From Bin127 sp965221625 (GTDB lineage Bacteria; Chloroflexota; Dehalococcoidia; Lucifugimonadales; Lucifugimonadaceae), in assembly GCA_965221625.1 (NCBI GenBank), contig OZ244903.1, forward strand, positions 496,001 to 560,000: DNA of 64,000 nt, read 5' to 3'. Made by a program: the position numbers and the translations under genes. Of the stretch, positions 1 through 9,148 are shown one piece after another; the first letter of the stretch is position 1, and every line of letters starts with the position of its first letter. The notes under the pieces are model-generated. The model worked only from the letters and a program-made list of their open reading frames with translations. It was not told the DNA's origin and made no database searches.

Positions 1-560
1 TGAAGCTGAAACCGCTGATCGGCGGGCGTTTTCGCTTCCATAATCGGATGAGCTTTGTCTGCCGATGTTCCATGTTCGAGCATCCCCAAGCGCATTGCTA
101 CACGATGGATATGCGTGTCGACCGGGAACGCCGGCATACCGAGGGCGAATACCATCACCACCGCCGCAGTCTTGGGTCCCACGCCGGGCAACGTGGTCAG
201 CCACTCGCGGGCCTCATCGAGCTCGAGATCACGGAGAAAATCGATCTCGAGCGTGCCACGGCGCGCAGCAATCTCGGTGAGTATGTCGATGATGCGCTGG
301 CTTTTCTGATTCGACATCCCGCCGTGGTAAATCGCTTGTGCGATGTCCGTTGGATCGGCGTGCATCACCCGCTCCCAAGTGGGTATCCGCTCTCGAAGCG
401 AATCGAAAGCCCGTTCGGCATTGAGGTCGGACGTGTGTTGTGTCAACACAGTGAAGATGAGCTCGTCGAGCGCACTGTAACGCGGCGTTTGGTCGAATAC
501 GCCGTAACGCGGCGTGAGCATCTCAACGACACGTTGAGGCGTTATCGCGGACGTTGACAT
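1..560 (-). CDS. nth: Endonuclease III (partial, C-terminus off the left edge)
   Basis: DNA glycosylase/AP lyase of base-excision repair that removes oxidised pyrimidines. The minus-strand frame opens with ATG at 560 and stays open to the window edge, giving about 186 residues. The helix-hairpin-helix plus Gly/Pro-rich loop LPGVGPKTAAVVM is clear and is followed by FPVDTHIHRVAMRLG, which carries the conserved catalytic Asp (VDTH) of the HhH-GPD family; the catalytic Lys lies in the hairpin (GPKTA). The C-terminal iron-sulfur cysteines, if present, lie outside the window. It is the last visible gene of the minus-strand run rsmI-metG-prenyl synthase-nth, 78 bases after its neighbour. MutY is less likely, because the HhH carries the Lys typical of Nth. 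Confidence 0.9.
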   Translation of the reverse strand, partial: MSTSAITPQRVVEMLTPRYGVFDQTPRYSALDELIFTVLTQHTSDLNAERAFDSLRERIPTWERVMHADPTDIAQAIYHGGMSNQKSQRIIDILTEIAARRGTLEIDFLRDLELDEAREWLTTLPGVGPKTAAVVMVFALGMPAFPVDTHIHRVAMRLGMLEHGTSADKAHPIMEAKTPADQRFQL

Positions 561-638
561 ATGAGACGAGACCAATGACGCAGCGTCGCGAGATGGGAGG
601 GCGCAATGATCGCGCCGTTGGATTTCGGCAACGCGTCG

Positions 639-1646
639 CTAAATCGAGTTTACGCCAGCGATAATGCTGACCAGCGAGTCGCGACACGCCGATGGTGGGG
701 TGTTTTCGATGTGCCGCAACGCGCAATCCAGATACTCGGACACCTGATTCTCGGCGCGTTCAACTCCTCCGGCCGAACGGATGGCGTCGAGGACTTCGCC
801 CAACCTTGCCTCGCGTTCATCTTCAGGTGCGTCGAAGAATTCCTTGATGGTGGCGGCGCAGTTTGAATCTTCTGCGGCGTAGATCGCGGGAAGCGTCAGT
901 TTGCCGCTCAGGAGATCCTGATTTGCCGGTTTGCCGAGTTCGTCGGTGGTCGATTCGTAGTCGAGAACGTCGTCGCGTATCTGGTAAGCCAGGCCAAGAT
1001 AGTAACCGTAGTTCCGCAAGTCGTTGATGCCCGTTTCGTCGGCACTGCCGAGCACAGCGCCGCTTTCGGCAGACGTCGAAAAAAGCGAAGCCGTCTTGTC
1101 GTAGATGCGAGCGACGTACTCATCTTTCGTCACTGGTAACGACCAAACGCCCAGCATCTCGTGCAACTCCCCGCGCGAAAGTTCGCAGATCGTTTCGGCA
1201 AAGCGTTCAATCACCCGCACCGATCCGGTCTTGCACACATATCTGGCGGAAGTGGCGAAGACGTAGTCGCCCAGAAGCACGGCAAAGTGGTTGCCCCACA
1301 GGAAACCGGCGGTGGACTTGCCGCGCCTCAACTCGGCGGCGTCAACCGTATCGTCATGGATAAGAGCGGCAATGTGGAGCAGCTCGACGGCAACCGCCAT
1401 GTTGATTACCGTGTCGCCTGGCGTAGCTCCCCATAGTTTCGATGCAAGCAACGTGATTGCAGGTCGCATCTTCTTGCCCGGCACTGCCATCACGTGGGAC
1501 AGGCGCTCATCAAGGATTTCGTGGGCGTTGAAACCGCTCGGACTGCTGGCAATCTCTTCGAATGTCAGCTGAGCAATCGCGTCAACTACGCGATCGAGAT
1601 CCGCGGCGATAGGTGCGTAGACGGACTGCTGCGATGCGGTGGTCAC
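639..1646 (-). CDS. trans-Polyprenyl diphosphate synthase
   Basis: Class I (E)-prenyltransferase of 335 residues that extends allylic diphosphates with isopentenyl diphosphate to make the quinone side chain or a related long-chain prenyl diphosphate. The first aspartate-rich motif is seen in LIHDDTVDAAELRRG and the second in YQIRDDVLDYEST; both bind Mg2+-diphosphate. The first motif lacks the two-residue insertion found in short-chain bacterial FPP synthases and looks like the heptaprenyl/octaprenyl group, but chain length cannot be read from sequence alone. Its ATG overlaps the metG stop by four bases (ATGA), so the two are probably translationally coupled. Confidence 0.88.
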   Translation of the reverse strand: MTTASQQSVYAPIAADLDRVVDAIAQLTFEEIASSPSGFNAHEILDERLSHVMAVPGKKMRPAITLLASKLWGATPGDTVINMAVAVELLHIAALIHDDTVDAAELRRGKSTAGFLWGNHFAVLLGDYVFATSARYVCKTGSVRVIERFAETICELSRGELHEMLGVWSLPVTKDEYVARIYDKTASLFSTSAESGAVLGSADETGINDLRNYGYYLGLAYQIRDDVLDYESTTDELGKPANQDLLSGKLTLPAIYAAEDSNCAATIKEFFDAPEDEREARLGEVLDAIRSAGGVERAENQVSEYLDCALRHIENTPPSACRDSLVSIIAGVNSI

Positions 1647-3325
1647 GATGCGGGCGTCAACTGCGCTTCCAATCGGGCGCGTTCCTCTTCAATGATCGAT
1701 TCGTCCAATTTGCGGAATATCGGGACCGGTCGCTCCAGCGTGGATCCAGGTTCGACGACACGACGCCTCCACCCATCGCCGAGAACGTCGCCGTCGAATC
1801 CGAGCAGGTCGTGCATCTTTTCGCTGGAAAACGGCATGAATGGGTAAAACAAGGTCCGCAAAGTCGAGATTACGTTAATTGCCACGGACAGCGTCTTCGC
1901 GGCGGCAGCGCGGTCCGATCTGACGGTGCGCCATGGTTCTTGGGCATCGAGATAGCGATTTCCGACGCGTGCCAACTCCATCGCCTCGTAGAGTGCTCGG
2001 CGGAACCGACGCGCGTCAATCGAACTCCCAACATTTTCGAGCGCGTCTTCGCATGCGGTCAGCACTTCCTGATCCGCGGTCGACAGTTCTCCGGGTTCGG
2101 GCACTTTGCCATCGAAGTTGCGCGCCGTGATGGTCAGCGTTCGATGAACGAAGTTGCCGAGAGTGGCGACTAGAACGTTGTTATTGGCAGCGAAATAGCC
2201 TTCCCATGTGAAGTCGGAATCGCCGGTCTCTGGCATGATCGACGCGAGGTAGTATCGCAGCGGATCAACGTCGTAGCGTTCGAGATAGTCCGGGAGCCAT
2301 ACAGCCCAGTTTCGGCTGCTGGAAAAACCTGCACCGTCGAGGTTGAGAAACTCGTTGGCGACGACGTCAGTAGGGAGATTCAAACCGCCGTATCCCATCA
2401 ACATGGCCGGCCAGAGCACGGTGTGGAACGGGATGTTGTCTTTGCCTTGGAAGTAGTATGACTCGGCATCTGGTTGGTGCCAAAAGTCCTTCCAAGCTTC
2501 TAGATCACCGGTTTGTTGAGCCCACGCTTTGGTGGCTGATAGGTAGCCGATGACCGCTTCGAACCAGACGTAGATGCGCTTCTTGTCATACCCCTCAAAG
2601 GGCACTGGCACGCCCCATTCGATGTCGCGGGTCATCGCACGATCGTGGAGACCCTCGGCAAGGAAACCCATCGTCTGGTTGTAGACGTTCGGTCGCCAAT
2701 CGCGTTTAGTCTTCACCCACTCCTCGAGTCGTTCTTGGAACGCGCTTAGTTGGATCATCAGGTGCGTGGTGTCGCGGAACTCAGGGGTGCTGCCGTCTCT
2801 GATGCTCTTGATGTCGATGAGATCAATCGGGTCGAGCGTTCGTCCGCAACTGTCACACTGGTCGCCGCGCGCGCGAGTTTCGCCACAAACTGGGCACGTT
2901 CCTTCGACGAAGCGGTCCGAGAGGAATCGTTGCTCCGTTACGGAAAACGGCATCGACTGAGTGTCTTCGTAGATGTAACCAGCGCGATCGAGGGTCAGGA
3001 GTATGTCTTGCGCGACTTCTTTGTGGATATCGGTATGTGTATGCGTGTAAAGATCGTAGGAAAAGCCCATCTGCTTCATGCAGTTTGCCCAAATTTCGTG
3101 ATATCGGAACGCAATATCCTCGGGTCGCACACCTTCGTCCAAGGCGCGCAACGCGGTGGGAGTGCCGTGCATGTCGCTGCCGGAGACCATGGCGACGTTG
3201 TTGCCGGCGATTCGGTGATATCTGGCGAAGATGTCGGCCGGGACATTCATCCCGGCGATGTGCCCGAGGTGGGGTGCACTGTTGACGTAGGGCCAGGCTA
3301 CGCACACGAGTATGTTTCTGGGCAA
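1643..3325 (-). CDS. metG: Methionyl-tRNA synthetase
   Basis: Class I aminoacyl-tRNA synthetase charging tRNA-Met. The HIGH-type signature is HLGHIAG close to the N-terminus, and the KMSKS-equivalent is the divergent FSSSRN. A zinc-knuckle insertion with CPVCGETRARGDQCDSCG lies in the connective peptide, and the anticodon-binding helical domain follows. The frame is open to 3382, but I chose the TTG at 3325 because GAGGA lies about five bases before it and the protein then begins MPRNILVCVAW, the usual MetG N-terminus; the upstream TTG has its AGGAG only one base away. Length is about 560 residues with no C-terminal tRNA-binding EMAP domain. Confidence 0.93.
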   Translation of the reverse strand: MPRNILVCVAWPYVNSAPHLGHIAGMNVPADIFARYHRIAGNNVAMVSGSDMHGTPTALRALDEGVRPEDIAFRYHEIWANCMKQMGFSYDLYTHTHTDIHKEVAQDILLTLDRAGYIYEDTQSMPFSVTEQRFLSDRFVEGTCPVCGETRARGDQCDSCGRTLDPIDLIDIKSIRDGSTPEFRDTTHLMIQLSAFQERLEEWVKTKRDWRPNVYNQTMGFLAEGLHDRAMTRDIEWGVPVPFEGYDKKRIYVWFEAVIGYLSATKAWAQQTGDLEAWKDFWHQPDAESYYFQGKDNIPFHTVLWPAMLMGYGGLNLPTDVVANEFLNLDGAGFSSSRNWAVWLPDYLERYDVDPLRYYLASIMPETGDSDFTWEGYFAANNNVLVATLGNFVHRTLTITARNFDGKVPEPGELSTADQEVLTACEDALENVGSSIDARRFRRALYEAMELARVGNRYLDAQEPWRTVRSDRAAAAKTLSVAINVISTLRTLFYPFMPFSSEKMHDLLGFDGDVLGDGWRRRVVEPGSTLERPVPIFRKLDESIIEEERARLEAQLTPAS

Positions 3326-3449
3326 ACTTAGTCCTCGAGGCGAGACTTGACGGGGTGATGCGCCGATTGATTCGCGCTTCAAACTCCTGAAGGTGTTACC
3401 GAACGATTCTAAATTGCCGTGCCGATTGCCTTCGCAGTCCGGAAACCGT

Positions 3450-4286
3450 CTACGTATCGTGCAGGACTTGGTAGACGACGCGACGCGGGATGCCAGTCGA
3501 TCTCGAGATTATCTGCGCCAAGTCACGACGCGTGTGGTCGCCATCGGAGAGTTCATTGACGTGCGCCAGAATCCGGTCGCGTGCTTCGTCTGAGATTTCG
3601 GAGCTGATGTTCGATTGATGCTCAGGCGCGGGAGGGCTGACGACAATTGCGAACTCGCCGCGCGGGTTTTCGAAGTGCCCAAGTGCCTCATCGGGTGTCC
3701 CGCGCCAGATCTCCTCGTGAAGCTTGGTCATCTCGCGGCACACCATAATCTGACGTTCGCCGAACGCTGTCACCATGTCGGAGAGCGCGGAGCGCAATCG
3801 ATGCGGAGTCTCAAAAAGCACCGTTGCACGGGATGATTCGGCGATGTCGACGAGCAAACGACGCCGTTTTGATCCGGACGCGGGAAGAAAACCGTGCGAG
3901 GTGAATCGATCGGCGTCGAAGCCGCAGATTGAGAGCGCAGCGACGATGGAGGATGGACCAGGTATGGGCACGACTAAGTGTCCTTGTTCCACTGCCGTCG
4001 CGACCAGTGCTTGACCAGGATCGTTCACACCGGGCGTCCCTGCGTCTGATACCACCGCCACGTCGCCGGTTGTCAGATGCGCGGTGGCCCTCGCGATCTC
4101 GCCAGGTGTCGAATATCGATGGATCGTCAACAACTTAGGGTTTGCCCCTACGTGATTGAGGAGCTTGCGGGTGACCCGAGTGTCCTCAGCGACAACAACC
4201 GGCACCTCTTGGAGCACCTTGGCCGCGCGGTAGGTCAAGTCGTCAAGATTGCCGATTGGCGTGCCGACGATATAGAGCGTCGCCAT
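3450..4286 (-). CDS. rsmI: 16S rRNA (cytidine-1402-2'-O)-methyltransferase
   Basis: SAM-dependent methyltransferase of the tetrapyrrole-methylase fold that 2'-O-methylates C1402 in the ribosomal P site. The 278-residue protein starts MATLYIVGTPIGNLDDLT and shows VVAEDTRVTRKLL, VVSDAGTPGVNDPG and IPGPSSIVAAL, the characteristic order for RsmI. The C-terminal part ends in a small helical region seen in full-length RsmI. It heads the minus-strand run that continues into metG. The 43 bases between it and the upstream surface-protein gene are too few for a clear independent promoter, but none can be excluded. Confidence 0.93.
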   Translation of the reverse strand: MATLYIVGTPIGNLDDLTYRAAKVLQEVPVVVAEDTRVTRKLLNHVGANPKLLTIHRYSTPGEIARATAHLTTGDVAVVSDAGTPGVNDPGQALVATAVEQGHLVVPIPGPSSIVAALSICGFDADRFTSHGFLPASGSKRRRLLVDIAESSRATVLFETPHRLRSALSDMVTAFGERQIMVCREMTKLHEEIWRGTPDEALGHFENPRGEFAIVVSPPAPEHQSNISSEISDEARDRILAHVNELSDGDHTRRDLAQIISRSTGIPRRVVYQVLHDT

Positions 4287-4329
4287 CTCGAGCGTGCCTC
4301 AACACACCGCCAACGGGTTGACAGATTGC

Positions 4330-7300
4330 CTAAGGCGCAATGTCTTCGCCTCTCGGGTAGAATACCCACACGCCGTCACCGACGGTCATCGGTTGGTCAG
4401 GACGCAAGGCTGTCAGTCGGCTATATATCGGATCCCAGGTGTATGCCCGAACGTATCGTCCGAGGTACTCGCCCGCGGTGACCGGATTGCGTTCGCTGTC
4501 GACGAGCGTTACGCCGAAGTGGTCTTCGCTCTGTTCGCCGCTGACGTCGACAACGCCGACGAAGTTCCAACCTGCTTTAACTTGGATGTCGCTTAACCTC
4601 GGTACCGAGGCGTCGCTACGAAAGTGCCGCGGGATCAGTTGGACGCGCTGTTTCGTGATGCTGCTCGACTTCACCCAGTACGCATATCCGGCGCGAATCT
4701 CGTTCAGACCGCCGAAGCGTCCGCCGGCCACCCAGGTGTCTCCTCGGCGCACCGAGATTCGCCAGCCTTGGGTATCCCATCCGATTACCGCCTCAACCGC
4801 CGGATCCGTGAAGACGCCGGCAACCGAGGCATCTAAAGGATGCGCCGGGAAAGATATGGCGTTCCAGCCTGATATGAGATCGACCACGAAGTCGCCGCGT
4901 TCTGTGGATTCGAACTTGAAGTCAAACTCGACCTCATTGCCGGCGGCGTCAGTCGCCACCACCTCAACTTCGTGGATGCCACGATTGGTGCTCAGCGGCC
5001 AGTAGGAGAACCGATTGTCGCCGACTTCCTCGAACTGGTCTGTTACGACCTCGCCATCGAACTCGACATACTGCAGTTTTACCGCAGAGGTTTCGTTGAA
5101 GTCGATCAATACGAATGGACGTTGTTCGCTCGTTCTGGAGTTGTTGACTGGATGTACGTTGCCCCCTGCGGAACGCGTCGGAGAGATGAACGTCGTGTCG
5201 TAGTTGAACTCTCCGGTGCCGACTGACCAATTCTGCGCCCGAACTCCGTCGATGAAGTGGGTGGAGCGGTCTCGTCCCATCACAACCACTGCTAGTTCAC
5301 CATCCATCAATCGGGAATCTCCGGACGACGGGTTCTGCCACGTGTACTCCCAATTCTCACCGGGACGCGACAGACCGATTGCTTCGGTAAGTTGGAATCG
5401 ATCCGGATTGCGATCGCCGTCGCGGTCGTAACCGCACGTGTACTCGGTGCCCGGCGGCTCTTGGGGTTGTGTGGCGAATATGCCGTGGCGGTTGGCGATG
5501 AAGTCGTCAAGGTCGAAGTCGATGCGGCCAGATACGGAACGGTCGATCCAACTCAGATCTTTGCAGACGACGAAGATGCGAGGGGAACCGCGCAACGGTT
5601 CATCGGAGGAAACTCGGATCGTCATGTGTCGATTGGTCAACCGACTTGGGCCTTCTTGACCTTCTCCGATGCCTGAACCGCCTTCCAAGGTAACTTTCAG
5701 CTTTGGCAGCATGCCGTCGCTCAGTTCGATCTTGCCGAGTTGCCTGCTGGAAGTGGAGTTTCCGGCGAGGTCCTCGACGCGAGCACCTGGAGCGAGAGAC
5801 ACTATCGGCGTCGCATCTGATGCGAGCTCGTGGCGCAGCTTCAAGAAGACGCGGTTGCCTTCGACCAAAGCGTCGACCACTTCGGCCTCGTCGCCGTCAT
5901 CCAGCTCAACGTCGAATGTTCTGAGCGAAACCGTGTCGGGATCGATTGGTCCGTCGAAGACTACCATCAGGCCGTGACGGTTAACAATGAGCAGATCGTC
6001 GTCATTGACACCGTAGAAACCGGTTGAGGAGTGTTCGGAACGGAAAACCGGTGCCGTCTCGTCGAGTGAGAAGATGTGCGCCGACAGCGAGCCCAACACA
6101 TTCGGAACGAATCTTTGCGACGATCGGCTCTCACCAAGGTCGTTTATGTACTGCGGTTCGTACGGGTTGGAGTCTGAGAAGCCGATGTTGCCGGCATTGT
6201 CGGCGACGAATGCTTGGAAATCGACACGCAGGGCTACTTCGTCATGGTCGAGGTCCAGCCGCACCGAATCGTCGAATGTTCCGCGCAGGGCCCCGTCGCG
6301 ATATCGGTCGGATCTGATGTGACAGATATCGTTCTTTCGGCACCCTTCGTCGCCCAATCGATACAACCGCTTCGGATCAACCACACCAAACGGGTCGTCG
6401 CCACTCGACGTGAAACCGGTGTAGTCGGCACGACGGGTGACGATGCCATCGCTTCTGACGCTGCGCACATTTGCCTCGGGCGCAATGCCGTCCAGCGCGT
6501 AGTCGGAGTTTAGACCGCGATCCTCTTCGTTGTCGACTACCAGGCGGAATGAATCGTTCGCCAACCCAGCGTCGCCATCCTCGAATGATCCCAAAAACTC
6601 GGGAGAGATATCGTCCGTGGTGTCGTTATGGCGCGGTGAATCGATCGTCACAACTGGTGGACGATGGTCGATCTCAATCCGAAGAGTACGGACGCGGCCG
6701 CTAGAGTCGCGATACTCGACGGTAACCGGACCGCTTTCGACGGCCACGACCGCGCTGCCCGAAACGCGGGCGTTGCTGCCGTCGCGGATGCGATATCCCC
6801 AATCGGTGCTGGATTGGCTGGTAGAAGTGCTGCCGTCGCCGTTGGGATCTGTAAGCCGGACGAATCCTTGATAGGTACCAGTGAAAAGACCGGTCTCGGT
6901 CAGGTGCAGGTTGGACGACTGGACATTGCCGTCAGACGTTACCTGTGCCAGAAGCGCGTCATTTTCCTCGACTTCGTCCTCGGTGAATGCGACAATTCCT
7001 GAGTGGTCGTTGAGATTGGCATTAGGGTTCGGACAGGTGCCGTCACTTTCCAATCGCTCGTCGCAGTACGCCAATCCTCCAACCAAGTCTTCTTGATCAC
7101 TGGTTTCGTAGTAGATTGCGTAGATGATGATGTCGACGTCCGCCGGTACGCCGGCGTTGATGGCAAGCCACGGTCCAATATTGGGATTTATGCTGCCCGC
7201 AGACCGGTCTTCATCGACTCTCAAGCTCGACGTTATGTCTGACAACGCGTCGTTGTTCGAGCTCGCCGGGTCGCACGCGGCTTCGCCAGTAATGCAACCG

Positions 7301-7926
7301 AAGAAGCGAATCTTCCCGTTGATGTCCATAGGTTTGTAGGAAGATGCACCAGCGATGATGAATGTGTAGTTGCCCGAGCTGTTGATGACGGCTCGATCGT
7401 CGGCGTTGTCTCGGTTGTCGAGAGTCGCTCCGTTGGATTCGAATCGGAGGTCTGCCGCTGCGGCAGCACTTAACACTCTGTCGTCTCGCAGCGAAGTTCG
7501 GATTATGTTCAAGCCGTCATCGCCGAGATTGGCATGTCCGTTTCCGTAGACCAAGACGCCGGAGCGTCGATCGCGTCCTGGATCACGGATGCTGATCTTG
7601 AGCAAATCGGAGTCTTCAAGAATTGCTCGAGGTTCATCCCATGCGGTTTTGGGGTCGTGCGCATAGGTGGCGTAGACCGTCTTGGCCTCGGTGATGCGAT
7701 CCCGGATCTCCCAGTCGTCTGCCGCGTTGAAGAGTGCGCATGACTCGTCGTCAAACACGTCGGCGTCGGTGGCGAAACATGTACCGACGTTCAGCACGTC
7801 AATCACGCCAGTTGCGGCGTCGAGTTGCGAATAATCCGATGGATGCGTCAATGCGACACCCGCGAGTATTGCGAAGAGCGCGAGCCCTGCGATCTTGGGC
7901 ATCTTGTTGGCTTTAGTGCCTTTCAT
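4330..7926 (-). CDS. Large exported multidomain protein with Ig-like and C-terminal GWN repeats
   Basis: Very large (about 1198 residues) acidic protein of unknown function. The chosen ATG at 7926 gives MKGTKANKMPKIAGLALFA, a basic stretch then a hydrophobic segment consistent with a Sec signal peptide. The frame is open 67 codons further upstream, but that extension overlaps lipA and has no signal. Along the chain there is a low-complexity Asp/Asn-rich N-terminal half, an Ig-like segment around residue 450 (PPVVTIDSP), an SbsA/Big_5-like segment near 640-740 (VVFDGPIDPDTVS ... GARVEDLAGN), a VEVVATDAAGNEV segment near 1000, and two C-terminal repeats at roughly 1015-1100 and 1112-1198 that each begin GWN and end with a G-x-x-x-W/Y-V pattern. 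Architecture resembles S-layer or adhesin-type proteins; the role is not known. An ATG at 7902 is an alternative start. Confidence 0.75.
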   Translation of the reverse strand: MKGTKANKMPKIAGLALFAILAGVALTHPSDYSQLDAATGVIDVLNVGTCFATDADVFDDESCALFNAADDWEIRDRITEAKTVYATYAHDPKTAWDEPRAILEDSDLLKISIRDPGRDRRSGVLVYGNGHANLGDDGLNIIRTSLRDDRVLSAAAAADLRFESNGATLDNRDNADDRAVINSSGNYTFIIAGASSYKPMDINGKIRFFGCITGEAACDPASSNNDALSDITSSLRVDEDRSAGSINPNIGPWLAINAGVPADVDIIIYAIYYETSDQEDLVGGLAYCDERLESDGTCPNPNANLNDHSGIVAFTEDEVEENDALLAQVTSDGNVQSSNLHLTETGLFTGTYQGFVRLTDPNGDGSTSTSQSSTDWGYRIRDGSNARVSGSAVVAVESGPVTVEYRDSSGRVRTLRIEIDHRPPVVTIDSPRHNDTTDDISPEFLGSFEDGDAGLANDSFRLVVDNEEDRGLNSDYALDGIAPEANVRSVRSDGIVTRRADYTGFTSSGDDPFGVVDPKRLYRLGDEGCRKNDICHIRSDRYRDGALRGTFDDSVRLDLDHDEVALRVDFQAFVADNAGNIGFSDSNPYEPQYINDLGESRSSQRFVPNVLGSLSAHIFSLDETAPVFRSEHSSTGFYGVNDDDLLIVNRHGLMVVFDGPIDPDTVSLRTFDVELDDGDEAEVVDALVEGNRVFLKLRHELASDATPIVSLAPGARVEDLAGNSTSSRQLGKIELSDGMLPKLKVTLEGGSGIGEGQEGPSRLTNRHMTIRVSSDEPLRGSPRIFVVCKDLSWIDRSVSGRIDFDLDDFIANRHGIFATQPQEPPGTEYTCGYDRDGDRNPDRFQLTEAIGLSRPGENWEYTWQNPSSGDSRLMDGELAVVVMGRDRSTHFIDGVRAQNWSVGTGEFNYDTTFISPTRSAGGNVHPVNNSRTSEQRPFVLIDFNETSAVKLQYVEFDGEVVTDQFEEVGDNRFSYWPLSTNRGIHEVEVVATDAAGNEVEFDFKFESTERGDFVVDLISGWNAISFPAHPLDASVAGVFTDPAVEAVIGWDTQGWRISVRRGDTWVAGGRFGGLNEIRAGYAYWVKSSSITKQRVQLIPRHFRSDASVPRLSDIQVKAGWNFVGVVDVSGEQSEDHFGVTLVDSERNPVTAGEYLGRYVRAYTWDPIYSRLTALRPDQPMTVGDGVWVFYPRGEDIAP

Positions 7927-8074
7927 GTCGGTTAAGTGCTGACCGTCTTCACAGAGCCTACTGTCTGCTGTTGGTATGACGTCTGTACCCTCTGGATGGT
8001 TCCCTCTTTGTCGAAAATGTCCCACCCTGCGGAACTCGCCCAAGCATCCAAGCGACGCCTGCGTCTGAGATGGT

Positions 8075-8992
8075 TTAACGGACTGCCAGTAGCGAGTCGA
8101 TCGCAGATTCGTGCTGTTCGTCAGCATGATACGAGGAGCGCACCAATGGACCTGAAGCGACGTGCTTGAACCCCATCGCTTTGCCGGTTCGAGCGAACTC
8201 GGCGAACTCGGAAGGATGGTAGAAGCGGATCAATGGGTGATGACGCTCTGAAGGGCGTAGATATTGCCCGATCGTCAAAAGGTCGCAGCTGGCAGACCTG
8301 AGGTCCTCCATCGTTTCGTGAATCTCATCTTTCGTCTCGCCCAGACCGACCATCATTCCCGACTTGGTAGGCATGTGTGGGTCAATCTCCTTGACGCGGC
8401 GGATGACCTCGAGCGAAAGATCGTAGTCGCCTCTTGGTCGAACTTTCTTGAAGACGCGCCGGGGTGCCTCAATGTTGTGGTTCAACACCTCGGGGCCGGC
8501 GCCCACGACGCGTTCGAGGGCGGAGTGGTCGCCTCCGAAATCAGGGATGAGCACCTCGACCTTGCATTCCGGCGACAGGCGGTGGATCTGCGTAATCGTT
8601 GAGGCGAAGATTGATGATCCGTAATCCTCAATGTCATCCCGATCGACCGACGTAACGACGGTGTACTTCAGCTCCATCGCCTCGACAGTCTGCGCCAAGC
8701 GGAAGGGCTCTGCCCAATCGACGTTTTGCGGTCCCGGCCACCCGGTCTTGACATTGCAGTAAGAGCATGCCCGGGTGCATGTGTCCCCTAGGATCATGAA
8801 GGTAGCTGTGCGTCGCTCCCAGCACTCGCCGATGTTTGGGCAGGCCGCCTCTTCGCACACGGTGTGCAACGCGGAACCTCGGAAGCGTTTCTTGAGGTCG
8901 GAATAATTCTCGCCGCCAGGGGCTCGCACCTTGAACCACTCGGGCAGACGCCGCTTCACTGGGCGAGTAGCATTCTTGGTCGGGGATTTCAC
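8075..8992 (-). CDS. lipA: Lipoyl synthase
   Basis: Radical-SAM enzyme that inserts two sulfurs into protein-bound octanoyl groups. Both iron-sulfur clusters are visible: the auxiliary cluster cysteines in CEEAACPNIGEC and the SAM cluster C-x3-C-x2-C in CTRACSYCNVKTG. The C-terminal RSSY of the auxiliary cluster serine ligand is also present (PLVRSSYHADE). The protein is 305 residues, the usual length. The start is a GTG at 8992 with a weak ribosome-binding site. No lipB is adjacent. Its likely client here is the GcvH encoded near 50 kb. Confidence 0.96.
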   Translation of the reverse strand: MKSPTKNATRPVKRRLPEWFKVRAPGGENYSDLKKRFRGSALHTVCEEAACPNIGECWERRTATFMILGDTCTRACSYCNVKTGWPGPQNVDWAEPFRLAQTVEAMELKYTVVTSVDRDDIEDYGSSIFASTITQIHRLSPECKVEVLIPDFGGDHSALERVVGAGPEVLNHNIEAPRRVFKKVRPRGDYDLSLEVIRRVKEIDPHMPTKSGMMVGLGETKDEIHETMEDLRSASCDLLTIGQYLRPSERHHPLIRFYHPSEFAEFARTGKAMGFKHVASGPLVRSSYHADEQHESAIDSLLAVR

Positions 8993-9148
8993 CGGAGCAC
9001 AGGTTTTCGCGATGGTTACCTTTCGCTTCAGCGTATCAAATGCAGCGTTTTATATTGTGATTCAACCCATAGATTCCCATCTGGACACCCGTGCTTTCTT
9101 CCCGCTAGAGTTGCGGTTTGCAGGGCCGTCTAGTGCCGAAATTGCGAT

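Noticed and set aside
7927..8127. Extension of the surface-protein gene into lipA
   Set aside because: It overlaps lipA, has low-complexity translation and would bury the signal peptide.
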